From: Opitutaceae bacterium
GTDB lineage: Bacteria > Verrucomicrobiota > Verrucomicrobiae > Opitutales > Opitutaceae
Assembly: GCA_031266495.1 (NCBI GenBank)
Contig: JAISAX010000568.1
Location: forward strand, 1-10,961
Length of the DNA: 10,961 bases
Direction: 5' to 3'
Shown here: in pieces, positions 1 to 8,113 of the stretch
Layout: each line of letters starts with the position of its first letter
Numbering within the stretch: position 1 is the first letter of the stretch
Made by a program: the position numbers and the translations under genes
Notes under the pieces: model-generated
The model's database searches: none
Seen by the model: only the letters and a program-made list of their open reading frames with translations
Told to the model about the DNA's origin: nothing

Positions 1-783
1 ACAGGCCTCCCGCTCACCGCCACGCACAATCCGCCCGGCTGGCAGTACGGCCCCGGCATGTTTGGCCCGGCGCCCGAACTGCGTCGCCTTGATGCCATCC
101 GGCCCAGCCTGCGCAACCCGGCGTGCGACGGACCCGATCCGGTTTACGCCATCGTCATGGATGTGGGTCGCGAGGAACATCGCGCCGATCTCGTGCAACG
201 CCACCTGCTTTTCGGCGCGGTCGCGTATGCCGCCGGACGCCTCGGCGACGAACCCGTGCGTTCGCAAGGTCACGTTCACCAAAAAAGCCCGCGCAATGGC
301 TGGAGCACACCCGAGCTTTATGAAATCTGGCAAGGTCGGGCCTGCATCCTCATGCAGGAATCCGACGGCGACGATCCGGGGCGCTGCTTCGCCATCACCG
401 CCGGTCCCGGCGAGGTGGTCCTCGTGCCGCCCGGTTGGGCGCACGCCACGATCAGCGCCGATCCGCGCCAGCCGCTGGTTTTCGGCGCGTGGTGCGACCG
501 GGCCTACGGTTTCGTTTACGACGGCGTGCGCGCCCACGGCGGACTCGCGCATTTCCCGATCCTGACGCCTGGCGGTGAACTCGCCTGGACCCCGAACCCG
601 CGTTATCGCGCCGCCGCCGGCCGCCCACTCGTTTGCCGCGGTCCGCGCTTGTATCCGGAATTCGGACTCGAATCCGGCGTGCCGATCTACCGGCAATACG
701 AAAATGACCCGGCCCGTTTCGACTGGGTGCCCGATCCCGGGACCGACACCAAAGCCGCGCTCTGGGAAAATTTTTCTCCGTAA
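1..783 (+). CDS. Cupin-type glucose-6-phosphate isomerase-like protein, 5' end outside the window
   Basis: The frame is open from base 1, so the true start probably lies upstream. The ATG at 58 is an internal candidate that would give 241 residues. The cupin core matches the archaeal-type glucose-6-phosphate isomerase family, which interconverts glucose-6-P and fructose-6-P using a bound metal. Numbered from that ATG, the expected ligands are visible: H72 and H74 in GHVH, E86 in PELYE and H129 in PPGWAHA. About five extra residues lie between H74 and E86 compared with the Pyrococcus enzyme as I recall it. After the barrel there is a C-terminal tail of roughly 60 residues, rich in Pro, Arg and Tyr, that the short archaeal proteins lack. 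The next gene on the same strand is a glycosidase, which fits sugar use. Family assignment is fairly sure; the exact substrate is inferred, since other sugar-phosphate cupins look alike. Confidence 0.8.
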   Translation, partial: TGLPLTATHNPPGWQYGPGMFGPAPELRRLDAIRPSLRNPACDGPDPVYAIVMDVGREEHRADLVQRHLLFGAVAYAAGRLGDEPVRSQGHVHQKSPRNGWSTPELYEIWQGRACILMQESDGDDPGRCFAITAGPGEVVLVPPGWAHATISADPRQPLVFGAWCDRAYGFVYDGVRAHGGLAHFPILTPGGELAWTPNPRYRAAAGRPLVCRGPRLYPEFGLESGVPIYRQYENDPARFDWVPDPGTDTKAALWENFSP

Positions 784-792
784 TCCCCGCTC

Positions 793-889
793 TTTCATGG
801 CCCACGAAACACACGAAATGACACGAAAACCAATCCCCTGGAATCGACCTCCTTTTCGTGTCATTTCGTGTGTTTCGTGGGCCATGAAA
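793..889. repeat. Perfect 37-bp inverted repeat, CACGAAA family, copy 1
   Basis: Arms 793-829 and 853-889 are exact reverse complements, separated by 23 nt. Each arm contains three CACGAAA heptamers (left arm at 803, 812 and 822), spaced 9 and 10 bp. The repeat starts 9 bp after the isomerase-like stop and ends 17 bp before the glycosidase ATG, so it fills the intergenic space. Transcripts could fold into a very stable hairpin that may end or attenuate transcription. No clear U-tract follows it. A related copy lies at 5971-6053. Confidence 0.93.
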
Positions 890-906
890 ACAAACTCTTT
901 TCCCTT

Positions 907-2055
907 ATGAAACCGTTCGACACACTCCAACATCCACTCGCGATCACCATGTGGGATTTTTCCTGGCTCGAACGCCGCTGGCCCGGCGCGGGTTACGAGG
1001 ACCAGGACGAGGCCCTCGACGGCCTCGTCGAACGCGGTTACGATGCCGTGCGCATCGACGCCTATCCGCACCTCGTTGCCGCCGGTCCGCAGCGTGAATG
1101 GGAAATCCTGCCTCCCTGGAACCAGCAGGATTGGGGCAGCCCGGCGCGTATCCGCATCCGTGTGTTGCCGGCGCTGACGGAGTTTATTGAAAAATGCCGC
1201 GACCGCGGCCTGCGCGTCGGCCTCTCGTCATGGTTTCAGGATGACACGACGCGGCAACGCCTCGCCATCGCCAGTCCCCGCGCCCACGCCGGCATCTGGC
1301 TGGCCACGCTCGATCACATCGAACGCGCCGGTTTGCTCGACGCGCTTCTCTATCTCGATCTGTGCAACGAGTGGCCGCTCCCGAGTTGGGCGCCGTTTTT
1401 CAGGAACACCGCTGCCACCCCCAACGGCAACACCAGGGACTGGCGCACGCCCGCCTCGCTCGACTGGCTGCGCGAAACGTGCCTCTTCATTCGCGAACGC
1501 CATCCCGCGCTCCCGCTCACCACTTCGTTCACGACCCATCTCACCGGGGCCGACCTCGGCGGCCACGATCCCGATTTTTTGGATTTCCTCGAACCCCACC
1601 GCTGGATGAGCAGCGCGACGGATTTTTACGAACGCGTGGGTTACCACTACGAGCGTTTCGAGTCCACCGGTTACGAAAACGTGGTTGCTCACGCCGGGCG
1701 ACTTTACCGGAGCGATCCGGAATACTGGCAGCGCCTCTTCGCCCGGGAGCTCGACGCGCTGGCCGGCTGGAGTCGCGCCACGAACAAGCCGCTCATCACG
1801 ACCGAGGGCTGGGCGATCGTGGACTACAAGGACTGGCCGGGGCTCGACTGGGGCTGGGTCAAGGAACTCAACGCCCGGGCGGTCGAGCACGTCGCCGCGA
1901 CCGGCCGCTGGGCGGCGATCTGCACGAGCAATTTTTGCGGTCCGCAGTTTCATGGTATGTGGCGCGATGTGGCATGGCACCGCGACCTCACACAAAAAAT
2001 CCACAAGGCCCATTTACCTTCCATGACCCATTCATCCGGAAAGGCGACCGGGTGA
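907..2055 (+). CDS. Cellulase-like glycoside hydrolase, clan GH-A TIM barrel
   Basis: This is a 382-residue protein without a signal peptide, so probably cytoplasmic. It resembles the 'cellulase-like' glycosidase proteins of Verrucomicrobia. The fold is expected to be a (beta/alpha)8 barrel of the GH5/clan GH-A kind. The likely acid/base is E155 in LDLCNEWP, where an Asn precedes the Glu as usual for the clan. The likely nucleophile is E300 in ITTEGWA. Many Trp residues (for example W16, W71, W109, W156, W302, W310, W315, W317) could line a sugar cleft. An in-frame ATG at 868 lies inside the inverted repeat, so I chose ATG 907, which begins MKPFDTLQ. No good ribosome binding site is visible before either. 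The substrate cannot be read from sequence. The preceding sugar-isomerase-like gene suggests a shared sugar pathway. Confidence 0.75.
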   Translation: MKPFDTLQHPLAITMWDFSWLERRWPGAGYEDQDEALDGLVERGYDAVRIDAYPHLVAAGPQREWEILPPWNQQDWGSPARIRIRVLPALTEFIEKCRDRGLRVGLSSWFQDDTTRQRLAIASPRAHAGIWLATLDHIERAGLLDALLYLDLCNEWPLPSWAPFFRNTAATPNGNTRDWRTPASLDWLRETCLFIRERHPALPLTTSFTTHLTGADLGGHDPDFLDFLEPHRWMSSATDFYERVGYHYERFESTGYENVVAHAGRLYRSDPEYWQRLFARELDALAGWSRATNKPLITTEGWAIVDYKDWPGLDWGWVKELNARAVEHVAATGRWAAICTSNFCGPQFHGMWRDVAWHRDLTQKIHKAHLPSMTHSSGKATG

Positions 2056-2110
2056 ATGTCATATCCCTGCCGCCTGCCTGGCCGGGATCTTCCGTTACGC
2101 GCATCATCTG

Positions 2111-2159
2111 ACCGGGCGCCGTGTGGAACAGGCCGGGACGGCGCGAAGCGTCGCCCGGT
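2111..2159. terminator. Possible bidirectional hairpin between convergent genes
   Basis: ACCGGGCG (2111-2118) is the exact reverse complement of CGCCCGGT (2152-2159), with about 33 nt between them. It lies between the 3' ends of the glycosidase and lipA, where a shared terminator would be useful. The loop is long and no T-tract flanks the stem, so an intrinsic-terminator role is only a suggestion. A run of 13 G follows on the plus strand. Confidence 0.3.
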
Positions 2160-2161
2160 TC

Positions 2162-2174
2162 GGGGGGGGGGGGG
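2162..2174. repeat. Homopolymer tract G13
   Basis: Thirteen consecutive G on the plus strand, between the convergent 3' ends of the glycosidase gene and lipA, 55 bp beyond the lipA stop. Such tracts are prone to slippage in cells and to sequencing error. It lies in no reading frame I believe in, so it would not switch a protein on or off here. Confidence 0.9.
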
Positions 2175-2229
2175 AGGATGTTCCGGATTTGGCTGGTGGA
2201 ATGCCCGATTGCCCTGCCGGAGAGCCGGA

Positions 2230-3159
<930 letters not shown>

Positions 3160-3274
3160 CGGTCGGGAAGAGGGCGAGGGAAGCCACCGCGGGCGGAATC
3201 ACAACTTTTGTTTTGAGCCAGATGGGGGGAGAGGACAGCCGGAAAACGGAACGATGGTCATTATTCGATCGAAA

Positions 3275-4165
3275 TCATGGGGCGTTTGCACCGTCGTCAC
3301 GAACGGCAGCGAGCTTTTCCTGGACTTCCGTGCGCATCGCCTGTTCGGCGGCGGCAGCCTGCTCGCTCTCCGCGAGCACCTGAAATTGCCCGGGAGTAAG
3401 GATGCAGGCGATTTCACCCTGGTCTTTTTCGGACCATGAATGTCTGCCTGCCTTTTCATAAATTTCCGTCAACCGCCTGGCCTGCTCGGGCGCCAAGACC
3501 GGTTTGCCCTGATCCGCCAGCGCGAGTTGGAGATTCCTGACACGAAGAGGCGCCTCGGGCATATTGTTTGCACGAAGGTAGCCCCGATAGCCATCGTCTC
3601 CGAGCAACTCACGGATTTTCTTCCGGTTTTCCTCTGCCGCTTTCTCCATGGCTTCCCGTGTAGTCGGGTCGCTGGAATCCAGTCCTGAGTTGAGGGCGAC
3701 CTGATAGGCGTCGTTGAGCGCAATGTTGGACGCCACCACGAGTTCCTTGAACCTCTCGATCCCGGATGGAGACAGGGAGGTCGAAGCAAGAAAGTCGCCA
3801 AAATGTTTCTGTGCATGACGCCTCCATGATCTGTATTGATATGGCAAATACGCCGGATTCCGATAAAGCATGTCGGAGGACTGCTCGAGCCGTTCGGCGG
3901 CGCTCAGGTCGCTGAAGTTCGGCGTGGTATTTCCGGGGTTTTGGATTTCCTGCTGCATGGCGGTGAATTCAACCGTCGCGTCATGCAAGTCCTGTTCGAT
4001 CTGCCGCAGCCTGGTTTCGAGCCGCTGCGCAAGCGTGGCCGTTGCGCGTGAGGCCGCACTGGTTCGAAGCGTTGCCAAGCGCGCGTGACGGAGCCCTGCC
4101 ACGGCAGCGAGCACGCCGCAAAGGATGACGTTCAGCAGTATCCATAGCAGGATGACTTTTTTCAT
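3275..4165 (-). CDS. Membrane-anchored protein homologous to the C-terminal domain of the adjacent sigma factor
   Basis: This is a 296-residue protein of unknown function. It starts with a membrane segment or uncleaved signal anchor at residues 4-24, followed by a probable coiled coil at about 35-76. Residues 117-270 match the C-terminal part of the neighbouring sigma factor. Shared landmarks are FGDFLA/YGDLLA, KELVVAS/KELLVDN, LADQGKPVLAPEQ/LADAGQPLQPEQ, and a final segment around LTPGQFQVLAE. The 12-bp gap after the sigma gene suggests one operon. One Cys (C16) is in the membrane segment and C254 is in the domain. It could be a partner or regulator of the sigma factor, for example competing for the same ligand or surface, but that is inference. 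I see no classical anti-sigma zinc motif. The domain is LTXXQ-like in flavour, without enough similarity to assign it. Confidence 0.8.
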   Translation of the reverse strand: MKKVILLWILLNVILCGVLAAVAGLRHARLATLRTSAASRATATLAQRLETRLRQIEQDLHDATVEFTAMQQEIQNPGNTTPNFSDLSAAERLEQSSDMLYRNPAYLPYQYRSWRRHAQKHFGDFLASTSLSPSGIERFKELVVASNIALNDAYQVALNSGLDSSDPTTREAMEKAAEENRKKIRELLGDDGYRGYLRANNMPEAPLRVRNLQLALADQGKPVLAPEQARRLTEIYEKAGRHSWSEKDQGEIACILTPGQFQVLAESEQAAAAEQAMRTEVQEKLAAVRDDGANAP

Positions 4166-4177
4166 GGTGAAACCGGG

Positions 4178-5842
4178 TCAAAAAAAACGCGCCGGATCGA
4201 TGCCGAGAACGTCAGACACCAGCTTCAGCCGTTGCCGCTCCTCGACAAAATAAGCGCGAAGCACCCGAAGCTGTTCCGATCCGAACTGGCGGGCGGCGCG
4301 GGCGAGCACGGCGTGTTCGCCCGCGCTGAGTCCGTCGGAGGTGGGCTCGGGAGGATCGTAAACGGTGGGTTGGCCGGTGCCCGCCGGGCGGTCGATTTCC
4401 TCGTAGATGAGACGCGTCAGGATTTGCGTCTGCTCCGGCTGCAAGGGCTGGCCCGCGTCGGCCAGGTCGAGAGCGATCGTGGCGGTGGTTACGGACGAAC
4501 GATGTCGGATGAGAAAATGTTCCCGGTATTCGGCCAGCAGGGCGTCACCGAAATGCTCCCGGATTTTTTCCTCGGTGGCGCGCTGGCGTTGATTCCAGGC
4601 GGTGCGCGTGTCGATGTCACCGGCCATCCGTGCGATGTGACTGGCATCTTCGGAGGTCCGCAGGTTATCCACCAGGAGTTCCTTCAACTTTTCGAGGTCG
4701 GCGGGATCCAGGCCGAGCCGGGCCAAAAGATCGCCGTAAAAAAACTGTGCGGTCTGCCGGAGACGGCGATGTTGCGCCGCCGCGAAATCCGGGTGTTTGC
4801 GCAATTCGGCCTCCTCCAAAAGCTGTCTTGCCGAATCGGACAACCCTCTTGCGGAAACGGCTCCTCCGGCCGCCGCGAGCCGCGCGCGGGCTTCGTCGAG
4901 CTGGCGTAAAGCCACATCGCAACGGGTCCGGGTCGTGGAAAGTTGCTGTCGTAGCTGTTCCAAGACATGCGATTGACCGTCCATCATGGCGACTTCGTGA
5001 TTTTGCCGCGAAACGACGATGGCCAGCGTGGCCGAGCCGGCCGTGGTGACGGCGGCCGCAAGGGCGAGGCCGAGCGCGCCGGTCTTGAGATGGGTCATGA
5101 GGGCGAGCGGGACGAGGGTGGCGGCAGTCGTGGCGGTGGTGGCAACGGTTGCGGTTGCAGCGAGGGCGGCGTTCGTGGCGCCGGCAGCCAGGCTGGCGGG
5201 CGTGGCGACCGTCGCGTGCGCGGTGAACGCCAGTCCGAGCGCGCCGGCCGTCGAGCTGATGCCACGGCGGGCGAGGTGGCGGCGGAGTTTTTCGAGAGCG
5301 CGATCGGCGCGCTTGCGGACGGCGTCGTCGGTGAGGCGAAGTTTTTCACCGATGGCGGCGAAGGTATGATTCCCGAAAAAGCGCAAGAGAATGATCTCGC
5401 GGTCGCGGGCATCGAGGCGGTCGAGCGTCGCGTCGATCACGGGGCGGAGTTGCCGCCAGTCGGCATCGGTGGCGCTGGCGGAGTCGGCGATAGCGGGGTG
5501 CAGGGTATGCGGCGTGGTTGCAGGGTCGTTGTCGGCCATGGCGCTGGCTTCCTGTTCGCGGTGTTGTCGGCGGGATTCGCTGCGCGTCACCGAGGCGGCT
5601 GCGTAGCGCGTGCTGGTGTGCAGCCAGCCGGCCAGCGTCGGGTGGCGGGAAAGCGCACGGGCCTTGCGCGCGAGGTCGGTAAAGACGATCTGCGTGACGT
5701 CCTCGGCGCGGTGGACGTCGCCTCCGGTGCGACGCAGCGCTGCCGAGTAAACAAACGCGAGATGACGACGCACGAGTTCGGCGAAAGCGTCTTCGGCACG
5801 GGTTTCGGCGTAACGGCAAAGGAGAGCGGCGTCGTCCGGCAT
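4178..5842 (-). CDS. ECF-like sigma-70 factor with membrane segment and C-terminal sensor-like domain
   Basis: This 554-residue protein directs RNA polymerase to a set of promoters that cannot be read from the window. Region 2 is at about 5-60, with FAELVRRHLAFVYSAALRR and the AEDVTQIVF helix. Region 4 is at about 130-190, ending in a helix-turn-helix around LRLTDDAVRKRADRALEKL. An Ala/Thr-rich stretch (about 195-245) leads to a membrane segment at 254-278. A coiled coil (about 288-326) and a C-terminal domain (335-554) follow. Most ECF factors stop near residue 190, so about 360 residues are extra. The extra domain is homologous to the product of the gene 12 bp downstream. ATG 5842 was preferred over an upstream in-frame TTG at 5899 because region 2 starts normally just after it. 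Membrane tethering suggests activity controlled by a signal across the membrane; this is inferred. Confidence 0.88.
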   Translation of the reverse strand: MPDDAALLCRYAETRAEDAFAELVRRHLAFVYSAALRRTGGDVHRAEDVTQIVFTDLARKARALSRHPTLAGWLHTSTRYAAASVTRSESRRQHREQEASAMADNDPATTPHTLHPAIADSASATDADWRQLRPVIDATLDRLDARDREIILLRFFGNHTFAAIGEKLRLTDDAVRKRADRALEKLRRHLARRGISSTAGALGLAFTAHATVATPASLAAGATNAALAATATVATTATTAATLVPLALMTHLKTGALGLALAAAVTTAGSATLAIVVSRQNHEVAMMDGQSHVLEQLRQQLSTTRTRCDVALRQLDEARARLAAAGGAVSARGLSDSARQLLEEAELRKHPDFAAAQHRRLRQTAQFFYGDLLARLGLDPADLEKLKELLVDNLRTSEDASHIARMAGDIDTRTAWNQRQRATEEKIREHFGDALLAEYREHFLIRHRSSVTTATIALDLADAGQPLQPEQTQILTRLIYEEIDRPAGTGQPTVYDPPEPTSDGLSAGEHAVLARAARQFGSEQLRVLRAYFVEERQRLKLVSDVLGIDPARFF

Positions 5843-5907
5843 GGGTTTCGTGGCTGTCCGGATAACAGCCACCGGAGCAAAAAACCGGACAAAAAACAAA
5901 AGGGCGA

Positions 5908-5926
5908 CCCGCGAAACACACGAAAC
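5908..5926. repeat. Single partial arm of the CACGAAA repeat
   Basis: This 19-nt stretch reads CCCGCGAAACACACGAAAC. It matches the outer part of the arms at 801 and 5971 with one change (G for A). I see no opposing arm next to it. It lies 66 bp upstream of the sigma-factor ATG and 44 bp from repeat copy 2, so it looks like a decayed extra copy. Confidence 0.7.
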
Positions 5927-5970
5927 ATCTGGAGCGGCGGAGCCGCAACCAACGATTTACCGAAGAGGTG

Positions 5971-6053
5971 CCCACGAAACACACGAAAGGACACGAAAAA
6001 CAAACCATCGGATTTCTGCCTTTTTTTTCGTGTTCTTTCGTGTGTTTCGTGGG
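5971..6053. repeat. Inverted repeat, CACGAAA family, copy 2
   Basis: Arms 5971-6000 and 6024-6053 are reverse complements over 30 bp with one difference, which would be a G:U pair in RNA. The spacer is 23 nt, the same length as in copy 1 although its sequence differs. Each arm again carries three CACGAAA heptamers. It lies between the lipB stop (24 bp away) and the sigma-factor start, where it could act as a terminator for lipB or separate the two units. Confidence 0.92.
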
Positions 6054-6077
6054 CTTTCTCCGGCCCGGGCAGGAAAA

Positions 6078-6836
6078 TCAGCCGCCACCGCCGCCGCCAC
6101 CGCCACCGAGGTACCGGGGCCAGAGGGCGGCGAATTCGCCGGCGAGGAGCTTTTTGACCTCGTCCATGTCGTGTTCGCGGCCGAGTTCGGCTTGCAGGGA
6201 CGTGACAGTGCCGTCGGTCGCGGAGATGCCGCAGGGGACGATGCCGCCGAAGTGTTGCAGGCGGGTGTTCACGTTGAGCGCGAAACCGTGGTACGCGACC
6301 CAGCGTTTCACCGCCACGCCGATGGCGGCGATCTTGCGCGAACCGATCCAGATGCCCGTTTTCCCTTCGCGACGGCTGGCCACGAGACCGAGCGCGCCGA
6401 CGCTGTTCATCAAGACTTCCTCAAGGAAACGCAGCCAGGCGTGCAGGTCCTTGCGCGGCGCAAGGCTGACAATCGGATACCCGACGATCTGGCCGGGACC
6501 GTGGTAGGTGATGTCGCCGCCGCGGTTGGTCTTGACGACCTCGATGCCTTCGGCGGCGAGAGCCGCTTCCTGCCAGACGAGGTGTTGTTCGGCTCCGCTG
6601 CGCAGGCCGATCGTGTAAACGGGTTCGTGCTCGGTGAACACAAGCGTGTCCGGCGCTTCGCCGGCAATGCGGCGGGCCACGAGTGCATCCTGCGCGCGCC
6701 AGGCGGCTTCGTAGCGGGTGCGGCCCCAGTCGAGCACATCGAGCGGAGCGGGCGCGGGTTGTCCTGCACCGGCAGGCGTGACGGAAGCGGTGGCGGGAGG
6801 CACGGCGGGAGGCACGGCGGTTTGCAGCGACAGCAT
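6078..6836 (-). CDS. lipB: Octanoyl-[acyl-carrier-protein]:protein N-octanoyltransferase
   Basis: This 252-residue enzyme moves octanoate from acyl carrier protein to the lipoyl domains of target enzymes, the step before LipA. Family motifs are clear: TNRGGDITYHGPGQIVGYPI at 103-122, GSRKIAAIG with the catalytic Lys K168, and FGGIVPCGI with the thioester-forming Cys C202. A Pro/Ala-rich extension of about 32 residues precedes the conserved domain. The frame stays open further upstream to 7232, but that part is Arg-rich and overlaps ldhA, so ATG 6836 was chosen; its ribosome binding site is poor. The protein ends in nine Gly residues coded by GGT/GGC repeats right before the stop, which is unusual. 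It is 133 bp downstream of ldhA on the same strand. Confidence 0.94.
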   Translation of the reverse strand: MLSLQTAVPPAVPPATASVTPAGAGQPAPAPLDVLDWGRTRYEAAWRAQDALVARRIAGEAPDTLVFTEHEPVYTIGLRSGAEQHLVWQEAALAAEGIEVVKTNRGGDITYHGPGQIVGYPIVSLAPRKDLHAWLRFLEEVLMNSVGALGLVASRREGKTGIWIGSRKIAAIGVAVKRWVAYHGFALNVNTRLQHFGGIVPCGISATDGTVTSLQAELGREHDMDEVKKLLAGEFAALWPRYLGGGGGGGGG

Positions 6837-6917
6837 GGCCGGGAGTGAATGCCGGTTCGGACGCAGGCGCAACTCCGGGAGGGTGACACCGGGCGACCGG
6901 CCCGGCGCGTGCCGTCT

Positions 6918-6933
6918 CCCCCCTCCCCCCCCC
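6918..6933. repeat. Pyrimidine tract C6-T-C9
   Basis: Six C, one T and nine C on the plus strand (G-rich on the transcribed minus-strand RNA), between the ldhA stop and the lipB start. It lies about 81 bp upstream of the chosen lipB ATG. In RNA sense it is a G-rich leader that could hamper elongation or form a G-quadruplex; this is speculative. Confidence 0.85.
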
Positions 6934-6940
6934 TCCGGTG

Positions 6941-6959
6941 CGGCTTCGCGACGAAGCCG
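6941..6959 (-). terminator. Hairpin just downstream of ldhA
   Basis: CGGCTTCG (6941-6948) and CGAAGCCG (6952-6959) form an 8-bp stem with a 3-nt CGA loop, starting about 10 bp after the ldhA stop on the minus strand. It is followed by a G-rich tract rather than U, so it is not a textbook intrinsic terminator. It may stabilise the ldhA 3' end or simply be a small repeat. Confidence 0.35.
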
Positions 6960-6969
6960 GGCTCCCCGT

Positions 6970-8001
6970 TCACGCCGTCGCCGGGTGGCTGCCGCCGCGC
7001 GCGGGAACTGTCGGCGCGAGCGCGTGCGGGCATGATTCACCGCAGGCAAACGCCGTGGCGCTGGACAGCGTGCTCGCCGCGATCGCCTCCATCGCTTCCT
7101 GTGTGAAAAAGCCCTGATGGCCCGTGACGATGACGTTGGGCATCGCCACCAGCCGCGAAAACACATCGTCCCCGGAATCCTGCCGCGAATGATCCTCGAA
7201 AAGCACGCCCGCCTCGTCCTCGTAAACATCAAGGCCGAGCGAGCCGAGACAGCCGTTTTCCAGCGCCTCGGTCACCACCGGCAGGTCCATCAGTCCGCCG
7301 CGGCTGGTGTTGATCAGCATCGTACCGCGCTTGCACCAGGGCAGCGTGACCCGGCTGATGAGGTGGCGCGTCGCGGGCACCAGCGGACAATGTAGCGAAA
7401 TGATATCCGCCTCCGAAATCACCTCCTCCAGCGAACCGAACGTGAAATCCGACTCCGCCGCTTCCGCGGAAGGCGAGGGATCGTGCGCGAGCACCCGGCA
7501 GCCGAACCCCTGCAGGATGCGGCCGGCAATCGCGCCGATGCTGCCCGCGCCGATGATCGCCGCCGTCTTGCCATGCATGTCGAAACCGAGCAGCCCCTCG
7601 ATGGAAAAATTTCCCTCGCGCACCCGGATGTACGAGTGGGGGATGCGCCGGTTGAGCGCCAGCATCAGGGCCACCGCGTGCTCGGCCACCGCGTGCGGCG
7701 AGTAGGCGGCGGCATGCGTCACCACCATGCCGAGCCGGGCCGCCGCGCGCAGATCGACGTGACTGTAACCGGCCGAACGCAACAGCACGAGCCCGATGCC
7801 CGCTTCGCCCAGCCGGGCCAGCACGTCGGCATCGAGCCGATCGTGGACAAACACGCAGATCGCATCAAAACCGTGCGCGAGCGGCACGGCGTCGCGCGTA
7901 AGACGCGCCTCGAAGTAGGTCAACCGGTGACGATGCCGGACATTGGCCGCGTCAAAAAAGCGGCGATCATAAGATTTTGCGCTAAAAACAGCAATTTTCA
8001 T
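6970..8001 (-). CDS. ldhA: Fermentative D-lactate dehydrogenase (D-2-hydroxyacid dehydrogenase family)
   Basis: This 343-residue cytoplasmic enzyme is expected to reduce pyruvate to D-lactate with NADH. It resembles E. coli LdhA along its length. The Rossmann motif GAGSIG is at 151-156. The catalytic residues are R234 in NTSRGG, E263 in DVYEDE and H295 in TGHQGF. Other shared stretches are AVAEHAV, NFSIEGLLGF, ISLHCPL and the closing GESCPHAL. The usual RCAGFN segment reads RSAGYS here. The C-terminus is about 15 residues longer than in E. coli and ends in a Gly/Pro/Ala-rich tail. The ATG at 8001 starts MKIAVFS, the family-typical beginning, so the start is secure despite no clear ribosome binding site. 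It diverges from the PocR-AraC regulator 114 bp away, which may control it. Related hydroxyacids cannot be excluded as substrates. Confidence 0.92.
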   Translation of the reverse strand: MKIAVFSAKSYDRRFFDAANVRHRHRLTYFEARLTRDAVPLAHGFDAICVFVHDRLDADVLARLGEAGIGLVLLRSAGYSHVDLRAAARLGMVVTHAAAYSPHAVAEHAVALMLALNRRIPHSYIRVREGNFSIEGLLGFDMHGKTAAIIGAGSIGAIAGRILQGFGCRVLAHDPSPSAEAAESDFTFGSLEEVISEADIISLHCPLVPATRHLISRVTLPWCKRGTMLINTSRGGLMDLPVVTEALENGCLGSLGLDVYEDEAGVLFEDHSRQDSGDDVFSRLVAMPNVIVTGHQGFFTQEAMEAIAASTLSSATAFACGESCPHALAPTVPARGGSHPATA

Positions 8002-8028
8002 GTGGCAGCGGGTATAAGGATTCCACCG

Positions 8029-8094
8029 GGAAGGCTATCAGATGGCGTGTCATTTGCCTTCCATCGTGCAGATTTTGTTGCCGATTTTTGGGCA
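8029..8094. promoter_or_regulatory. Divergent ldhA/araC control region with repeat motifs
   Basis: The 114-bp gap between the two divergent starts must hold both promoters. Two structures are visible. GGAAGGC (8029-8035) is the reverse complement of GCCTTCC (8056-8062). GATTTTGTTGCC (8071-8082) is followed directly by GATTTTTGGGCA (8083-8094), a tandem repeat matching at 9 of 12 bases. AraC-type proteins often bind direct repeats, so the second is the better operator candidate. No convincing -35/-10 pair was found. Confidence 0.4.
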
Positions 8095-8100
8095 AAAAAC

Positions 8101-8113
8101 GAGGATATATCCT
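8101..8113 (+). promoter_or_regulatory. Ribosome binding site of the PocR-AraC gene inside a palindrome
   Basis: GAGGA at 8101-8105 lies 10 nt before the ATG at 8116 and is the clearest Shine-Dalgarno in the window. It supports this start over the long open frame upstream. Most of it is contained in the perfect 12-bp palindrome AGGATATATCCT (8102-8113), which could hide the site in an RNA hairpin or be a protein-binding site. Confidence 0.6.

Noticed and set aside
868..906. Earlier start codon for the glycosidase
   Set aside because: This ATG lies within the right arm of the inverted repeat and encodes repeat-derived residues (MCFVGHE).
4967..6157. Long plus-strand open frame of 396 codons opposite the sigma factor
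   Set aside because: Low-complexity Gly/Arg/Ala-rich product without family motifs, antisense to a clear sigma factor. High GC leaves antisense frames open.
6837..7232. N-terminal extension of the lipB frame into ldhA
   Set aside because: The extension is Arg-rich and overlaps the conserved C-terminal half of LdhA; LipB homology begins well after 6836.
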